This document shows positions 11,901 through 25,420 of a stretch of 64,000 nucleotides of DNA, in pieces (position 1 is the first letter of the stretch; every line of letters starts with the position of its first letter). The notes under the pieces are model-generated. The model made no database searches, was not told the DNA's origin, and was given only the letters and a program-made list of their open reading frames with translations. The stretch comes from Nymphaea colorata. Taxonomy: Eukaryota; Streptophyta; Magnoliopsida; Nymphaeales; Nymphaeaceae. A program made the position numbers and the translations under genes. Location of the stretch: the NCBI RefSeq assembly GCF_008831285.2, contig NC_045143.1, forward strand, positions 25,625,662 to 25,689,661, written 5' to 3'.

Positions 11901-14164
11901 CATCTAATGAACCATGCTTTGTTTTTGCATTTCCAGAATTTCCTTCAGGATATTCATTTATCTCCATGTCAGAACATCCGTCACTTTCACTTTCTTCGTC
12001 TTCATCATCCTCACTATCATCACAGCAGCTACTGCAGTCATCATCAATATAATCACACTGTTGCTCTCTAGATGCCTCCCTACCCATTTTTCTTATTCCC
12101 TTTTCAGCAGAACCATCGGTAACACGTCCAGCATCACCAAGAAAATCACCGAAGCAAGTTCCTTTCTTCCCAGATATCTTGATGTCTGCTGTTTCCATTA
12201 CGTTGTCAGCAAAACCAGTCCCTATACATTTTCGATCAGCAAGACAATCATTGCCATCATCATCAGAATCAAGATCCCCATTGATCCGGTGACTGCTTAC
12301 ATCAGAAAAATCATTTGCTAGACCCTTTTCGTCAGCAACATTATCATTGCCATCATAATCAGGAACACCATTGTCACTTACTTGATGACCGCTACTACTG
12401 CCATCGTGATGCATATCATGGTCAACGACCAATGGATTTAGAGAATTGTTCATACCTATACAAATAGGCTTGCTAAATGATCCAAACTTTCCAATCGGAG
12501 TTTGTTTGAAATTTGACCTTGTTCTTCTGGCGACACAATTATTCAGAAGCCCCCATTTATTTTCATCAGTAGCATCTGATGGATCATCAGTACAATCTTC
12601 TGCCAGTTGTGCTTCTGCATTGGAAGCTCCCATTTTCTTAAAATGATCACCAACGTCATCCTGTGCTCCATTGTTGCTGACAGAAAAGGGGCATCTCGAT
12701 GAATCCTTTGTTCTTTCATTAACTCTACATTCTATTGCAACAGACGTTTCCTGCTTGCTATTTCTGCCAGGCTTCTCCCTTTCCATGCGGTTTTTAATCT
12801 CTTTCTTCTGAATTATCGGATTTTCCCTCTGTAGCACCTGCCTTTTCTCTCTCCTAATTTCCTCCGCTGCAATGCCTTCGTACTTCTCCTCCCCCTCATC
12901 ATTGTCAACAGCATGATCATCAACACCATCCTTTTCATCTTCCTGGCCCATGTTTGCATCCGAAGAAATCCTCATCTCCTCTTCTACTGCAATCTCTCTT
13001 CTTGCAGAAGTTCCCAGATGATTGCGGTCTTCATTCGTGAAATTAACACCATCACTCCCATAGTGAATGCTTTCGTCATCATCGTCCGTTTCTTCCTTAC
13101 TCTCGCCTACTTCAAATTCATCATCGTCACTCTCACCATGACTTTCCTCCTCCCTCTCGTCTTTTTCAAATTCATTATTGCTACTCTCATCATGATTGCT
13201 GTTGTCCTTACCGTTGCTTCCTTCTTCAAATTCAGCTACTGAATCTTCTTCATCCACTTTAATTTGTCTCCCCGACAAATTATTCTTCTTCTTTTCCTGA
13301 TTCATCGCGGAATTGCCTTTTGTCAACCTCCCCCATTGTCTTGTTTTCCTCACAGGCGCGTTTCTCTTCGCCCACACAAATTCATTCGACCAGTGAAACT
13401 CTCCATCCACAGAACTCTTTGTTTCCACTTGCGTTCTTCTCGATATACCCTTCCCTACAAACTCCTCCTTACAACCATCATGATCGCCGGTTACATGGAT
13501 CCCGTCTCTCTTCCTTCGACAACAGGAAGGAACACCTTCCCTCACCGAAATCGAACCTGCCGCCCCTTCCCAACAGGAACCCCTCGCAGACGCTTCTTCT
13601 CTCCCCTTCCCCGACTTCAAATTCCACTTCCTTCCCACGTTTCTCCTTACAAAACTACGCGGGTGCCCTCTCGCCCCCTCGCCCTCCGCCTCGTCCACCT
13701 CCTCCTCCTTGTCATTGTCGTCCTCCTCGCTCGAGAGAATAACCGTTTCACTTTTCCCGCCGTTTTTTCTTGCTATCCGCCTTCTTTTCTTAGCAGAACC
13801 TAAATTCTTCTTCCTTCCCAGGCTTCTCCCTACAAAACCACTATGCTGCCCTTCCTCCCCCTCCACCACCTCCCCCTCCTCCTTCCCCTTCTTGTCATTG
13901 CCGTCCTCCTTGCTCGAGAGAACAACCGTTTCACTTTTTCCGCCGTTTCTTCGGGCGACTCGCCTTCTCCTCTCAGAAGAACCGATCGCAGCCTACACAA
14001 TTTCTCGGATTAATTATCCCAGACGACACAAGCAAGAAAATCGTTCCCCTCAACCATGAGAGAAGAAAGCAAACAAAACAAGATGAGCAAAAAGGAATTA
14101 CCGGAGGACGAGAACCTGACGATTTCTGGGTTTGCCTCCTCGTTCTCCTCGCGACGCAGCTCAT
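8920..14164 (-). CDS. CLASSY-type SNF2 chromatin remodeller (CLSY3/4-like), four exons
   Basis: Exons 14164-14102, 13992-11659, 11133-10921 and 10809-8920, all joined in phase 0 with GT-AG introns, give 1499 residues. Exon 1 is a 21-codon start exon (MSCVARRTRR); without it the long second exon has no good ATG. The N-terminal half is basic, then strongly acidic and low-complexity. The CLSY-typical LWAELDFVL patch (about 777-785) ends exon 2, and a Cys cluster (CQHQFVLDEQVGVICRIC) lies in exon 3. Exon 4 carries the ATPase: HAPGSGKT (about 963-970) rather than the usual DEMGLGKT, DEGH (1103-1106), SGTPFQNN (about 1131), LVFSQF (about 1323) and RQAIGRAYRIGQ (1411-1422). Members of this family recruit Pol IV to transposon loci in RNA-directed DNA methylation, in the nucleus. 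Placement in CLSY3/4 rather than CLSY1/2 rests on the N-terminal motif style and is less certain. No disabling lesion was seen. Confidence 0.9.
13618..13983 (-). repeat. 61-residue tandem duplication in the CLSY N-terminus
   Basis: Two in-frame copies of 183 bp, at 13983-13801 and 13800-13618. Each encodes 61 residues with the order basic patch (RRRVARRNGGK / RRRIARKNGGK), SETVVLSSKED / SETVILSSEED, an acidic run, then FVGRSLGRKKNL / FVRRNVGRKWNL. Equal length and conserved order show a direct internal duplication. Confidence 0.9.
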
Positions 14165-14415
14165 GGCTGCACGAAAAGAGAAAACTCAAGCATTTAGACG
14201 ATAAAAAGAATACTTCAAACATCGAAATTGAGTTCCATGGCAAGAGGAAGATCGAAAATAAGGATAGAACCGAGATACCACTGTTTTAGGGCGTTTCGAA
14301 GCTTCGCCAACCGAAGATGAAGAAATTAATTTCACCAAAAATTCATTTTTTAAAGGCAACAAAATGTACGTAATAAAATAGAACTAAAAACACTCATGAT
14401 AAACAATTTTGACAC

Positions 14416-14427
14416 GCTTATATATAT
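14416..14427 (-). promoter_or_regulatory. weak TATA-like candidate upstream of CLSY
   Basis: ATATATATAAGC on the minus strand, about 255 bases upstream of the CLSY start. The surroundings are AT-rich, so this match could be chance. Confidence 0.2.
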
Positions 14428-14429
14428 CG

Positions 14430-16540
14430 CTAACGAAATATACAAGAACATTTTGTTTCCAATAATCTACAATTTATTTCGAATATAATCAATTGGACAA
14501 TTCATATATATACATTTGAGTTTGAACCAACACCATAAACTCCTTGCGTGCATAACAGCATATTTGCATAATGATATACAACAATCAAGATATATTTCTT
14601 TTTTGACAAACTATTGATCGATAACCTTTTCGAGTAATGATAAACATACACACCGACCTTCAAAAGTTTAAAAGAATTTGCCGGAGGAAGTAAAACTTTC
14701 AGCCAATCAATGAAGTAATCCAACTAGGAAGACACACTAGAAATTCAAAATTTTAAATGTATTATCAGTTTCACACACACACAGAGAGAGAGAGAGAGAG
14801 GGATGATGCAGCGCCTCTCTCTCTGGCTCTCGCTCTCTCTGTGTGTCTCCAAAGAAAGGCCAATTGAGAGAGAAAGAGAGGGGCAGCGGCTGGGCCTTTT
14901 ACGGCCTTTCCCTCTCTCAACCTGCCCACCTCTGTAAGAGACAGAGGGAGAGAGAGCGAAGAGAAGAGAGCTTATGTTTCTGATAACGGGTGACGGGCTA
15001 ACGGAGAGGCAGTGCAGTGACCAAGTACCTACAGCAATGGCGGGGAAGACGACGACATCCCAGCGATGGAGGAAAGGGCTTATAAGGGGGTTAGGGCACG
15101 CATACAGGGGAAACCTAAGAAACAGAAACCTCGATAGCAAGACTACGGGTGGCTTCTTTCTACGTCTGGTGCGCACCGACGTGAACGGCCACGAGGCAAC
15201 CCATGGAAAGGGATGATTCCGACACCTTCGGCCGCTCAGAAAAAAGCGGGAAGCAGGCGGAAGGGGCGGCGTGCGCGCCACTTCCCTCCTCTGATCTGCG
15301 TCTGTAGTTCCGCTGCGGCAAAGGGGCGCGTGTAGGACTCGAGTTCCCGGGAAAGGGATGCAGGTCGGCGATCGCATTAATTTTTTTAAAGGAATTACAA
15401 AAAGCCGCCCAATTTTTTTTGGTGATCTAAAAATCACTGATCTAATGAATTGTCCGTTAACTCCCATGTTTGGTCCTTAAAATAACTAAATTACCCTTTG
15501 TCATTAATGAAACAAAAAACCTTCTTCAAAAGTTCCTAATGAAATTCACGCCACATAAACTCACTGCGTTGGATTTACCGTTTGCATTCGACCGCTCATT
15601 TTAAAAGCCATCGAACTGATTTAGCTTAGTGACGTCGTTAGAAATTTGAAAGCCGAGTTTTATGAAAAATAAATTTGTAAAATAATTTTTGAAAATTGAT
15701 TTATTTGTATAGATGTAAGGATAAAAATTGGATGCCGGACTCAACACGAACTTAGGTTGGTTCGACTCAGCTCTAGTTAATGCGATAACTTTGTTATATA
15801 CATTATTTTATATTAAATTATATGTATTTTAATTTTAACCAAGCCGGGTCGAGCTTGGACTCGGGTTTTAGGTAGTCTAGTCATGGCACAGCTCGAACCC
15901 GAAGCCCGAACCAAACTCTTTATCAGGCTAGACCGATCTGATGTCCAACCTTAGTAAAAACTTGAAAGAGAGCGGCCAAACCCAGTTTTCTCCAAAAAAA
16001 AATTGAGGGTAGGTTTTTCAAAGCCTTTATAAAAAAAAAAGTTTTGTCAAACAATTGGGTTTTTGACAAACTCAATTTTAAGTATCCATCTAAATATCCC
16101 CTAAGCGTGTACCTTCAAAATTTATAAACATTCAATTACTGTTCATGTCATTAAATAATGCATATGCTAGGTATATAATATTCTTTATACAGCTAAACGA
16201 ACAATGGGTTTTGACTATTCCTTTCCTTGTCTTTTCTTCTTATCCAAATAAACTATTATATTTTTGCTTCCCTCATTTTCCCTCTTTATCAATAATTTCT
16301 TCGTTTATTTTCTTTTCCCTTACATCTGTAATCCTTTCTTCTCAATCCATGGAAACACAGTGTAAAATCTCTATCATAAAATTTTTCTCTATCTTTGCCA
16401 TAAATATATGTTTGCACTTGATCATCAACAAATGAGATGGTATGTATACCTCTTGTTTGTAATACAAGAATAGCTATATATATAGACATGATTAAAAATG
16501 CCTTTGTGAGGACTTCTATTATTCATCATCCTGTCTTTCT
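14430..16540. other. intergenic DNA with CT/GA-rich and GC-rich stretches
   Basis: It contains a (CA)n(GA)n tract (about 14772-14800) and a GC-rich segment to about 15370 that is open on the minus strand for 240 codons. The predicted product is Arg/Ser/Leu/Pro-rich without domains, so I do not call a gene. Near 15720-15960 there is degenerate GGACTCGGG/CGAACCC-type sequence like other transposon remnants in the window. Confidence 0.45.
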
Positions 16541-16547
16541 TTTAAGC

Positions 16548-16940
16548 ATGGGCAACGGATCCCGATATCCGAGAGGTACTCGATACATAACCCAATCGGG
16601 CCCAAGACCTGGGCTGAAAAAACCAGCCCAGGTTGGCCCGATAATATTTCGGACCAGCCCGGGTCAGCTCGATGGGACCCGATTTGGCCTGATTAATTTT
16701 TTTAAATTTTAATTACTTTTATTTATATTCAAATTTTTTATTTTAGATGTTAACAAATATTTTTTATTTTAATCGGGTTGGGCCGAGCTCAGGTTCGAAT
16801 ATCGAGTATCAAGCCGAGCCCAGGCTTTTGCATCAAGCCGACCCGATCCCAACTTGTGATGTTCAAGTTGTGAGGTGCTATCAGAATGGCCGATCCCAAC
16901 TCTTATGGAGCCAGGCCGGGCCGACGATGCCCAGGTCTAC
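16548..16940. mobile_element. possible short inverted-repeat element (GGGCA termini)
   Basis: Left end ATGGGCAACGG and right end, read inward, CTGGGCATCGTCGGCC are partly matching inverted repeats. The element is rich in GGCCCG/CGGGCC near both edges and AT-rich in the middle. No convincing target-site duplication. A related fragment (GGGGATCGGG to GACTCGGGC) lies at about 17257-17390. Confidence 0.4.
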
Positions 16941-17479
16941 TTTCTATGCTTTCTCAAATACGATCACACTTAATTATTTATACATAAAAGATCGTATGTG
17001 TATATAACTCTCATTCATCTCCTGCAAAATCAGTTTCTACATGGCATGTGTTCAGCATGTCTGTGTAAAAGCTTTCAACTCTTTTTGTTTCGGCGTGATA
17101 TTTCTTAATGTTCGGTGGTATTTTCTAACCATCATATATTTAAGTGAATGATGATGCCGCTCCTTCCAACTTTTTGAAATTAGTGGAGGAGCCAAAAATA
17201 TTTGAAAGATGGGCGTTAATATTTTAATTTACAACCTCTATGGGGCAGCCAATAAAGGTGGGGATCGGGTACATCAGGCTTTGGGCCGGCTATTCCTTCC
17301 ACAAACTGGCCTAGTCAAAGAAATTTTGTTGGGTAGAGTCGGCCTGGGTCTGAATCTAACTCGGCCTGATACACTTCTTTTGACTCGGGCTCTATATATT
17401 ATTTATGTATTCATCTCTCTTTCTTTCTTTGTAAAACCTGTCATTTTTCATTATATAGAACTGAATATGTTTCTAGAGA

Positions 17480-17482
<3 letters not shown>

Positions 17483-17526
<44 letters not shown>
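17483..17526. repeat. (AT)n microsatellite
   Basis: Uninterrupted AT dinucleotide run. Confidence 0.95.
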
Positions 17527-17530
<4 letters not shown>

Positions 17531-20159
17531 GTGGGCCTAATTAAACCTCTCATTAAGTCATAATGAAGCATAAATTATATACATTAAATAGGGGGTTACT
17601 ACTTTTGCATGAGAAAATAAGTTGATCAAATATGTTAATGGGTGTATCGAAAGATTGTTGAGGGGGAAACTGTAGGACATCCTTCTTGGGAGAAGTTGCA
17701 AATTCTGATCATAGTTTTAGTGGCCTTGAAGATAACCACTTTAACCTTGTATTGTAGTATCTTAACCTTCAATTTGCTGCATTCTTATAGGGGAAGGTCC
17801 TAACAACAGAAAATTGGAGAAAAGACAGAGGTAAGTCTTCATTTATGCTCCTTTTCTATTTGGGATTAAATTTGGTACTAAATGGTGTACTCCTCGATTG
17901 TCTCAGCTACTTAAGAAAATAAGAAGTAGAAGGGGTTGTTGATTGAAACTCAGGGATGTGGGATGTGTCTAGTCAGCAAAGGTCCTAGAGAACCAGAGGC
18001 CTCATGATGTTGATAGTCTTGTAAGTTGTTGGAATTATATTTGTTTATGTTTTAACATGAATGAAAAACATTCAGATATGTGTGAAACATGTGGTTCAAA
18101 TACGTTGATGTGCTTATGTGCATATAGATATATATAAACATAAATATGTAAATCTGTATATGCGTAGACACACGCTTAAGAACACTTAGGTTGTGAATGA
18201 GAATAATTGTTTTGCGTATGATATTATGCATTTCATCATGTTTCTAGGAATCTAAGCATGGCATTAAGTTTCTTTTAGAATTCAGAATACAATCAAATTA
18301 CAAGAGAAGATTATCATATTTTCTTAGTACATTGGCAAATTACTAAATGGTTGTTGTGAGATGAAAATGCCTTAATTTCAAAAAGTCCATAACTAAAGAG
18401 TTCAAAAGAATCTTTTGTAATCAATTTTGTTGGATAGTAAACCATGCATAGAAACTATTGTTCTTCCTTAAACCATATTGGTATATATGTCTGTATGTGT
18501 TCTGCTAAAAGAATTGAATAAACCTATGTAATGACCTTTGACATGAATATGCATGTCTGTTAAAACAGCATAAATAAGGAATTTATCAAGATTCTTTGTG
18601 ATCTGGTTTGCTAAGCAGTCAAAGCTGAAGAAGGTTACTTGTACAAATTAGGATGAGCAAGTCAGATTAATGAAAATTACTGCTCATTGATTGTGTCTCT
18701 ACTTTGCTTATAGATTTAATACATCATGTTAATTCATCACTATAACAGAACATAGGAGAAAAAAAGAAAGAGACAACCATATATTTACCCCTACTAGAAT
18801 TTGTGAAATCAAAATATCACTAAAACAGAGTTATCATAATATGTGATTATTGGTAGTCTACGGATATTATGGAATAACTTGCACTTACCAGCACTAAACA
18901 TGCATGGTAATATTCAGACATGAGAGAAGTATGTAGGTCTCACCCTTTGCATGTGTTTGCATGTAAATCAATGTATAAGTTTGGGCAATTATGCATATAG
19001 GTTGATTACACACACACATAGACTGTTAAAGGTGGTTCTATTTTCTATTAACATTAACATGAAACAATGCATCCAATCACATTTACAATCTTTTCTGAAA
19101 TATAGTATGTGATTAGAATCACAAATTACTCTCAAACGCCACAGTGTGTAAAACACTTGAAGTTTAGAACTACTAAACAAGTTTGTGATGATTAGTTGTG
19201 AAACAAGTCTGGCCGAATAGAGAAGTGTGTAGAAAAATTCTATTGCAAATAAAGCAATGAGTAGAGACTAATCTAACTAATTATGTCTACTTCTAGAAAT
19301 AGTATGAGCAAGCCTGATACTCCCTATTGTGTTGATGTTTTTGTTTAATAAGGCTAAACAGAATGTAACCTGAGAAGACTGATCAGGTTGTAAGATATTA
19401 ACATTTTCCTCTACCAACTTATTATTTAGTGTTGAGTAGCTGCACAAAAATAAATCATAAGAAAAAAAAATCTGGATGTGGATACTTAGATCTTAAGTAA
19501 GAATAAAGTGATTCTAGTGCCATAGAAATAAGAGAACCAAACCTAAGGAATGGCCATTGATGTCAGATTGAGATTGTCACAAAAAAAGAATCATAGATTT
19601 GATTAATGCAAGAAACCTGCTCAACGAGTAAGCCAAATTAACTAAAAACAAGAAAATAAAAAATATGATTAGAGTCAGAATCCCTATGATGGTTAATTGG
19701 ATTTGTTAGAAGGTATTTTACATCACTTATTCTTACCTTAACCTGGGTGAACCTCCTTCATACTTGCTATCCAACTTGTTAGCCTCTTAACCTTAGAAAT
19801 GGATGTGTTGAGTTGAGTGGCCATGTCTCTTACCTCATGTTAAGGAGTGATTGACTAATGCTTGAGCAACTGCTTAATTAAAAATCTAGAAAAAGGAAAT
19901 AACCTCAAGATTGATGTGAGTCCAAAGCATTGTCTCTAATGCTATACTTACAATTGTCTCATAAGAACTACTTATAAGTAGATATATTCCACATTATGAT
20001 ATTAGATGCATGGGGAAGAATGTTGAGGTTGGGAATGGAATAACCTAAATTATGGTAAAGATGTGCATATGTTTAAATGGATATACACATAACTACCTTC
20101 TTAGTATAAAATTGCATTCAAACTTGAAATTAAGACATAGATGGTAAAGACCACATCAT

Positions 20160-20160
<1 letters not shown>
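17527..20160. other. AT-rich intergenic DNA, nothing recognised
   Basis: About 2.6 kb with no open frame above background, no inverted-repeat element that I could delimit and no similarity to the other repeats here. It could be intron of an unrecognised gene or old transposon sequence. Confidence 0.5.
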
Positions 20161-20161
<1 letters not shown>

Positions 20162-20218
<57 letters not shown>

Positions 20219-20243
20219 TATATATGTGTGTGTGTGTGTGTGT
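20162..20243. repeat. compound (CT)n-(TA)n-(TG)n microsatellite
   Basis: A CT run of about 52 bases is followed by short TA and TG runs. Confidence 0.95.
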
Positions 20244-20795
20244 GCACAAATCACAGTAAAAGCATGAGTATGACTAGTACTAATGCATGCACATCAAGTA
20301 TTAATCAAGGATGTTGTGCAAAATAGCTTCTAAACATTTGTTATAAGAATGCATTTATAAGGTTTAACTCTAATCCTCTTAGAAATTTGTGGTTAGTAAA
20401 ATTGAGATAGTCTTGGGCTTCCCACGGGTGTCCTCTCTAACTTGATTTGACGTTCTTCTTAATGTTTTTATTACTGTTTCTGCTTCCAACCATGTTGGGT
20501 TCTATCATAGTCATTCCTTAAAAAGGGACACCACCCATCGAGGAAGAAGCTCAGGGTCGTACCTGAATCGAAGATGGTCCACCATTGTCGAAGTCATCGA
20601 TCATTCAGAGGCCCCAGGGAGGGAGTCAGGGAGGGACTCGGGAGGGAGCGAGAGGGCAGACGCAGTGAGGGAGGGAGTCAGGGGAGGCAGCGAGAGAGAG
20701 ATGAGGTCTCGTGGCAACGTCTAGAAAAATTTTCTCTTTCAAAAAAGTACTTGACATCAAATGGCATGTCACTTGGAAGTAGGAACTCTCTTCTA

Positions 20796-22539
20796 CCATT
20801 TTAGGATGCTTTCTAATGCACAATTGGGGTCGAGGAGATGCTCAACTCGATACCCCACCTCATCTGTCCTAAACAATTATCAATTCTAGCATGCACATGC
20901 AAATGCGTCACATTTTCAAAACAAACTACTAATAGCCTTTCAAAACAATCATATCATGTATCAAATCATGTGCATGCATACATACATTCATTCACAAAAC
21001 AATCAATCAATTCACATCACAATCTTAGGATCCCACGATCCTAGGAACACACATTCACACATTTACCCCCGGCAGGGATTTGTCTGGAATGCCGCCATAC
21101 CTGTGGCGTGCTTACAAAACTCTTGAAAATGCCTCGAGCTTTGAATCTGGTAGCTCAAGGTCGACGGGACGTGCCCGGTGTACCTATAGACATAAACAAA
21201 AGATAAGATTTCTACTAATTAGCTTATCGATCCAAACAAATATAAAACAAAATCATTGAGGCACATGTCATTGCCTCAAGAAGTTGTCGACGGGTAGTGT
21301 CGAACTACAAGCCCTCTAATAGGCCACCTCCCAACTTTTTGCCGTTGCCACGAAACATCAAAACCCAATGCTTCGATCAATCCATCCTTAACACATTTTC
21401 AAATGCTTTCTATAGTTAAAGCGTCTTCTCCACAAATACACCCAATTTACATGTTCTTCTCCAACTAACACCGCAATACGCCCGTTGACAAAAGCTTGTG
21501 CCACATGCTCATCAAAACGATTCTAAATCTTCTCACCCACTTCAAATCTCTACCATGCTTCCCTATTGCTTCGAAAATTAACCTATCATATTTAAATGAT
21601 CATTATAGACATGAATCAATGCTTCTCCAACATAATCCTACACTTTCTCCAAAAAGCAAAGTCGTTAACATGCATCCGAAATCATTAATTCTACCTTCTA
21701 GCATGCTCAAACAATAATTATACATGTTTCAAAAAAAATATATAATAAAATAGGCTCAATTACGCCTTGCTCACCCCAAAACAAGAGTGTAGACTGCTGC
21801 AATCCTTCCGGCACCACCTCATGAGTTAGAGAGGTCCTCAAATGGCTAAAATCATGCAATGCCGCCACCACAACGCCTTCTATTCACTGCTATGAAGAGA
21901 AATATGCAACCCCAAACTGCAATTCCAATCCAGCAGCCACAACTATTGAGAAAAGTAAAACTATGCTCAAGAGGAGGAGTTCGGCTAAGGGATTGATTCT
22001 GTTGGGGGAGGTAGGGAACAACGAGGGAGAGGGAAGCTAGGACTGAGAGAGAGAGCACGAGAGCTGTGAGTGGGAGGAGGCTGGCGGTATGGAGAGGAAG
22101 TGCAGTGAGAGAAGAGGGGGCAAGTAGAGAGGGTTCGGACAGTTGGGGAGAAACGGACAGAGGGAGTAAGAGAGACCGTAGAGGGAGGTGCAAGTGAGGA
22201 GCACGAGAGAAAAGAGGGAGACGGCCAGAGAGAGGATGCTGATAGCGAGGGAAAAGTCTACGCGAGGGGGAGGAGGAGAAGAAGGGCGAGGAAGGAGGAA
22301 GAGGCGGAGAGATAGAGAGGCTTACCTACGCCACTGTTGCCGTCCTCGTCGCCGTCCTGCACCACCACCGTCTTCTTCTTCTCTGCACTGGAACGAGAGG
22401 CATCCAGGAGAAAGACGAGGGAGAAGAGGGAAAGGCGAGGGAGAAGGGGTCTCGTGTCGGGCCCTTCACGCCAAGGATTTCGGGTCCGGGTCTGGGTCCC
22501 GATCCGACCCGACCTGCCCAAAAACGGAATAGCGTTACA
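20796..22539 (-). mobile_element. truncated LTR in the left arm
   Basis: Its 5' edge TGTAACG reads leftward from 22539 and is flanked by GGACG on the minus strand, the same base-exact site as the E2 5' LTR at 38439. About 1.74 kb of LTR remains. It ends abruptly at 20796 without a 3' LTR edge, primer-binding site or internal domain. It resembles the E2 LTR more than the E3 LTRs. Confidence 0.85.
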
Positions 22540-25395
22540 CGTCCTGCTATAAATAAACTTGTTGATGAATCGACATTCAAGAGTGTTCAAGTAAAAGGAG
22601 AATTTGGTAAGGTCAGATTCAATTTCATGTCAGCTGAATTAAGTAAAAACTGCACAAAATTGAACTAGCTTTTAAGAATATTAATCAGATTATACAAGTC
22701 ACAAATGCATAATTTGTATGACGAACACTAATATTTTTTGACTGAATATTGTTTTATGACTGAAAACTTGGAGTCATGTATCTCAAAATCGTATTGGATT
22801 TGGATAAAACACTCATGGGACATCGCTGATATAGAGGCTTAACCAAACCAATGAGAACCTTAGGCCTAAGGAGCAAAATGTTGGGATTTTCGGGTGAGTG
22901 GAGGAGAGCCCGTGCTTAACTTAATGCCAAAACCCCTACTCAGTCTTTCATCCTTTAGGGTACAAGGTCTGCTTTTAAGTAAATACTCTAAAAATAATAA
23001 CAGTTGGATTATTATAAAACTCATTACTGTCAAAGTATTAAGATATGAGTATTTTGGGTAAACAAAATGAGTATCTCATTATCTAAGTGAGAGAAACTTT
23101 GTTCAACTTTTAAAAGGAAAGAAAACAACGTTTTGCCTCTCAGAACCCAATTTGAGGGTGTCATCCAAACATGACCTTCAATTTGAACATATTACATAGA
23201 ACTGCCTACATTACAAAAAAGAAAAAAAAGTGGTATGTAAAAGAAAGCGACTCAAACTTATGGATGATTTCCTCATACACATGAATATGGGCATGTTAGT
23301 TTTCTCAAATTTTGATTTAGGGTTTTAGATTTTGGGTTGCACCAAGTTTCAATTGAATTCAATTTCTACTATATATAGGTTGGTCCAAATTCAAATTTTA
23401 TACAAGTTATGGCCTTCTACTTCTTAGGGTTTATGGTATTCTTTTGCACATAAGAACTGCTCGTGACTGTTTGAATTGTATGAGGTCCAAAACAACCCGC
23501 ATTCAAAACTTCTTGGCTAAGTCTTTTTTTTTTTTTTTTTGCTATGATGAGGACAATATTGCTCAAATTTATGATTTTTTTTAGAAAATAATATTTTATG
23601 GAATCACAAGGTGGAAACTTGTGTTAGAATCCTCAACTTTGCTTTTCATAAGTTTTCAATTTTTCACTTCAACCTCACAACTAGAGTGAGATCTAAAAGC
23701 CTTCCCTTCAATTTTTCGAGGAAAGTTGCATTGATAAAAATGTCAACATATCTTATTAAGATTGGATATCAGATCGAACCATTCCCAACAAATCAGATCA
23801 GATTCAGATTTAAGAAATGATATCCGATCAAATTCAAATTTGAATTCCATTTACTCCAATGTATTAAATATTTTTACTCCAACGTATTAAATATTTTCTC
23901 TAAATTATCAGCACAAGAAAAGCCTTAAGAAGATATCGTATTTTTAACGAAAAAAAAAACTTTGAAATAAATGTGGCAAATTAGCTAGTAAAGCCTTTCA
24001 CATTTTCCTCTTAGTCTTGATGGCATCTTTTGAGTGTTTCAGGGTGACGTTTTCGCTATAATTCACCTAGTGGAATTGTTTTCTTTTTTTAAGTACAAAA
24101 AATTTACTTTTTTAAAATTTGAACAGAAAATTGGCTACCTACCAACATTCAAAGTGTCTGCTATGTTGACCTTCTTGGAGATATTTATACAATCATTTAA
24201 GAGGTTTTGATAGCCTCAAATTTAAGATAATTGTGATTTGAAAACCATGGATTTAAGATTAAACCCTCCCCTTCCATCTTGAATCAAACCTTTTTCTCAA
24301 TAAAATGAAGTAAAATAAAAAATTTTAATTAGTTTGATGAACCATTGATTTTATCACGGATCTTTTGCAACATAAGCAAAAGCATGTCATGTCATTCTAC
24401 ATCAGATCCATGGATTTTCAATATAAAGTAATCAAATGATTTATAAAGGAAAAAAGTTACCTCTTTGATTTCATTTCATCCGAAAGGTTTATCTTAAGTT
24501 TGTGAAATCCGATTTTCATTGGTGCGAGGGGTGGAGCCAAGGCAGCAAGGACCCAAAACCACTCAAAAATAAAAAAATAAAAAAAAATTATATGTAAATT
24601 TTTAAAAATTTCATTTGTCTTATTTTGAAAAATGATATTTTGATCTCTATCAAATCTTGAAAGTATAATTCAACCCTTTTCATGAAAAAATTCTAACTCT
24701 ACCCCAAAACACTCAATAATTGATTAAATTAGCCATCAAAATAAAAGAGGCTGCTAGTTACTTCTATCGGGTTCTGGCGAAAGCCCGTTAAGCAAATGCC
24801 CCAGTTGAGGCCGCAACCATCACGTTAACCTTGTTGCCTGGAAACGGTTGCATGGTTGCCTAGAAACGACCAGTCATGTATGAAGACTTTTATATGCTAA
24901 AGTTTGGATGGAAAATTCATAATAAAATGACAAACTGCAATAGTTAGCTCCCCACTGCACAACGCACATATTTATTAATTGATCACTAATTAATAACATT
25001 AATTAGAAATTAGTGACCGATCCGTCACAAGCGTGACCTCAACGGGTTATGTCACAGGGGATGGATGAATCATGTTTTCAGACGTTGAAGTCATGCTGGG
25101 AATGGACAGGTTCTTGATTTCTACCTCAAAGCACTTCAAGTAAAACTTAAAAAATTGATTATGAACAATAAATAAGGAATTTGAAAACAAAATAAAAATT
25201 AAAAAATTAAAAATAATTTATCATAAACGACATGCGTTGACCTATAATATATGCATTCAAACATGTGAGATTGGAATATGTTTTTTTGAAAACATAATAA
25301 ACTATTGCTTACAGTTTAAGAACTGTACTGGAACTCATGGGCAAATGAAAAAGGGAGAGGAGTTTGAATTCTTCAATTTTTAAAATTTTAATCAT

Positions 25396-25420
25396 TATAT
25401 ATATATATATATATATATAT
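25396..25420. repeat. (TA)n microsatellite in the left arm
   Basis: A run of about 24 bases at the position matching the much longer run at 35479-35607 in the right arm. Confidence 0.9.

Noticed and set aside
11591-13803. Plus-strand open frames overlapping CLSY exon 2
   Set aside because: They are antisense shadows of the acidic repeat-coding exon. The minus strand carries recognisable CLSY motifs.
14745-15467. 240-codon open frame on the minus strand
   Set aside because: Product is Arg/Ser/Pro/Leu-rich low complexity made from CT- and GC-rich DNA, with no domain and no splice partners.
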